Positions 63,281 through 64,000 of a stretch of DNA of 64,000 bases are shown here, piece after piece (position 1 is the first letter of the stretch; every line of letters begins with the position of its first letter). The position numbers were made by a program, and so were the translations under genes. The notes beneath the pieces are model-generated. The model ran no database searches. It worked only from the letters and a program-made list of their open reading frames with translations, and was not told the origin of the DNA. This DNA is from Streptomyces griseochromogenes (GTDB taxonomy: Bacteria > Actinomycetota > Actinomycetes > Streptomycetales > Streptomycetaceae): NCBI RefSeq assembly GCF_001542625.1, contig NZ_CP016279.1, positions 3,472,001-3,536,000 of the forward strand, read 5' to 3'.

Positions 63281-64000
63281 CGGGAACCGACACGGCGCCC
63301 GCACTGGAGCGCGCCACGCTGGACAAGGCCACGAGCGAGAACTTCCCCGTGGCCCCCTTCTTCCTGCCCCGGGCCTGGCGCGACGACCTCATGGCCGTCT
63401 ACGGCTTCGCCCGCCTCGTGGACGACATCGGCGACGGCGATCTGGCCCCCGGTGGAGCCGACGCGCGGATCCTCGGCGTGTCGGCCGGTGAGGCCGAGGA
63501 CCGTCTGATCCTCCTCGACGCCTTCGAGGCCGACCTGCGGCGTGTCTTCGACGGCGCGCCCCGCCATCCCCTGCTGCGCCGCCTGCAGCCCACCGTCCGC
63601 CGCCACGCCCTCACCCCCGAGCCCTTCCTCGGCCTGATCGCCGCCAACCGCCAGGACCAGCTGGTCACCCGGTACGAGACCTACGACGACCTCCTCGCCT
63701 ACTGCGAACTGTCCGCCAACCCCGTCGGCCGCCTCGTCCTCGCCGTCACCGGCACCGCGACCCCCGAGCGGAACCGTCTCTCCGACGCGGTCTGCACCGC
63801 CCTGCAGATCGTGGAGCACCTCCAGGACGTCGCGGAGGACCTCGGCCGCGACCGGATCTATCTGCCGGCTGCGGACATGAAGCGCTTTCACGTCCAGGAA
63901 ACCGATCTCGCCGCGAAAACCGCGGGCGCATCGGTGCGCGCCCTGGTTGCATACGAAGCGCAACGCGCCCGCGATCTGCTGAATGAAGGCGCCCCCCTGG
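63277..64000 (+). CDS. hpnC: Squalene/phytoene synthase family protein HpnC, 5' part
   Basis: About 241 residues before the right edge. GTG start with an N-terminus typical for HpnC (TSENFPVAPFFLPRAWRDDL). The first Asp-rich motif is LVDDIGDGD and the second EHLQDVAEDLGRDR; ANPVGRLVL lies between. HpnC works with HpnD and HpnE in the three-step route from two farnesyl diphosphates to squalene, the precursor of hopanoids. It starts the hopanoid cluster, whose other genes should follow. Phytoene synthase is the alternative, less likely by context. Confidence 0.88.
   Translation, partial: MTGTDTAPALERATLDKATSENFPVAPFFLPRAWRDDLMAVYGFARLVDDIGDGDLAPGGADARILGVSAGEAEDRLILLDAFEADLRRVFDGAPRHPLLRRLQPTVRRHALTPEPFLGLIAANRQDQLVTRYETYDDLLAYCELSANPVGRLVLAVTGTATPERNRLSDAVCTALQIVEHLQDVAEDLGRDRIYLPAADMKRFHVQETDLAAKTAGASVRALVAYEAQRARDLLNEGAPL

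Overview
The window is chromosomal DNA from a Streptomyces-type actinomycete. The GC content is very high, third codon positions are almost always G or C, and GTG and TTG starts are frequent. Lineage markers are present: a WhiB-like protein, an SsgA-like sporulation protein, a split LigD end-joining pair and the first gene of a hopanoid cluster. The order CoA transferase, NHEJ ligase/polymerase, fatty-acid oxidation operon, idi, galE, hopanoid genes agrees with what I remember of one arm of the S. coelicolor chromosome; I could not check this. I see no prophage, insertion sequence or CRISPR array.

Left part (1-9500): the 5' part of a 3-oxoacid CoA-transferase subunit with a divergent MarR regulator, a DUF3048 lipoprotein, a divergent ATP-dependent DNA ligase and LigD-type polymerase, a HEAT-repeat protein, a frameshifted gene carrying two DnaA boxes, a LacI regulator and a double-VOC protein. 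Next (9840-17170) comes a WhiB-like regulator and a block bracketed by unusual tRNA-like genes (GGC, CCC and GCA anticodons). The block holds a zinc-knuckle SDR protein, a frameshifted leucine-rich-repeat protein, a double AAA ATPase and a VWA/metallopeptidase-like partner.

Middle part (17300-35900): an acyl-ACP desaturase with a triple operator, dimethylargininase, an ABC-F protein with an attenuator-like leader, a PEP-mutase-family enzyme, an SsgA-like protein, a secreted Asp-box protein, endonuclease V, and a beta-oxidation operon (racemase/CoA transferase, thiolase, FadB-like). A MerR protein probably controls that operon, because matching TGTNACA-type sites lie before the operon and before the merR gene. 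An asparagine-type permease and a macro-domain/PfkB-kinase pair follow.

Right-middle part (35900-54500): secreted M1 and S15 peptidases, a D-amino-acid-oxidase-like enzyme, a second ABC-F protein, a DUF1003 protein, a frameshifted membrane protein (PAP2-like, kinase-like and flippase-like parts), Tex, a GlxA/PfpI pair, an enoyl-CoA hydratase, an anti-sigma-type ATPase, IPP isomerase and a CDF cation exporter.

Right end (54592-64000): galE diverges from a tightly overlapping operon that looks like a cell-envelope polymer pathway. It encodes two CDP-alcohol phosphotransferases, a nucleotidyltransferase, a glycerol-1-phosphate-dehydrogenase-like enzyme, a family 2 glycosyltransferase and a TagGH-type ABC exporter. 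It runs up to hpnC, the start of the hopanoid genes. This operon is the best candidate for an undescribed pathway. Three genes are each broken by one missing base in a short G or C run, which may reflect sequence errors rather than biology.
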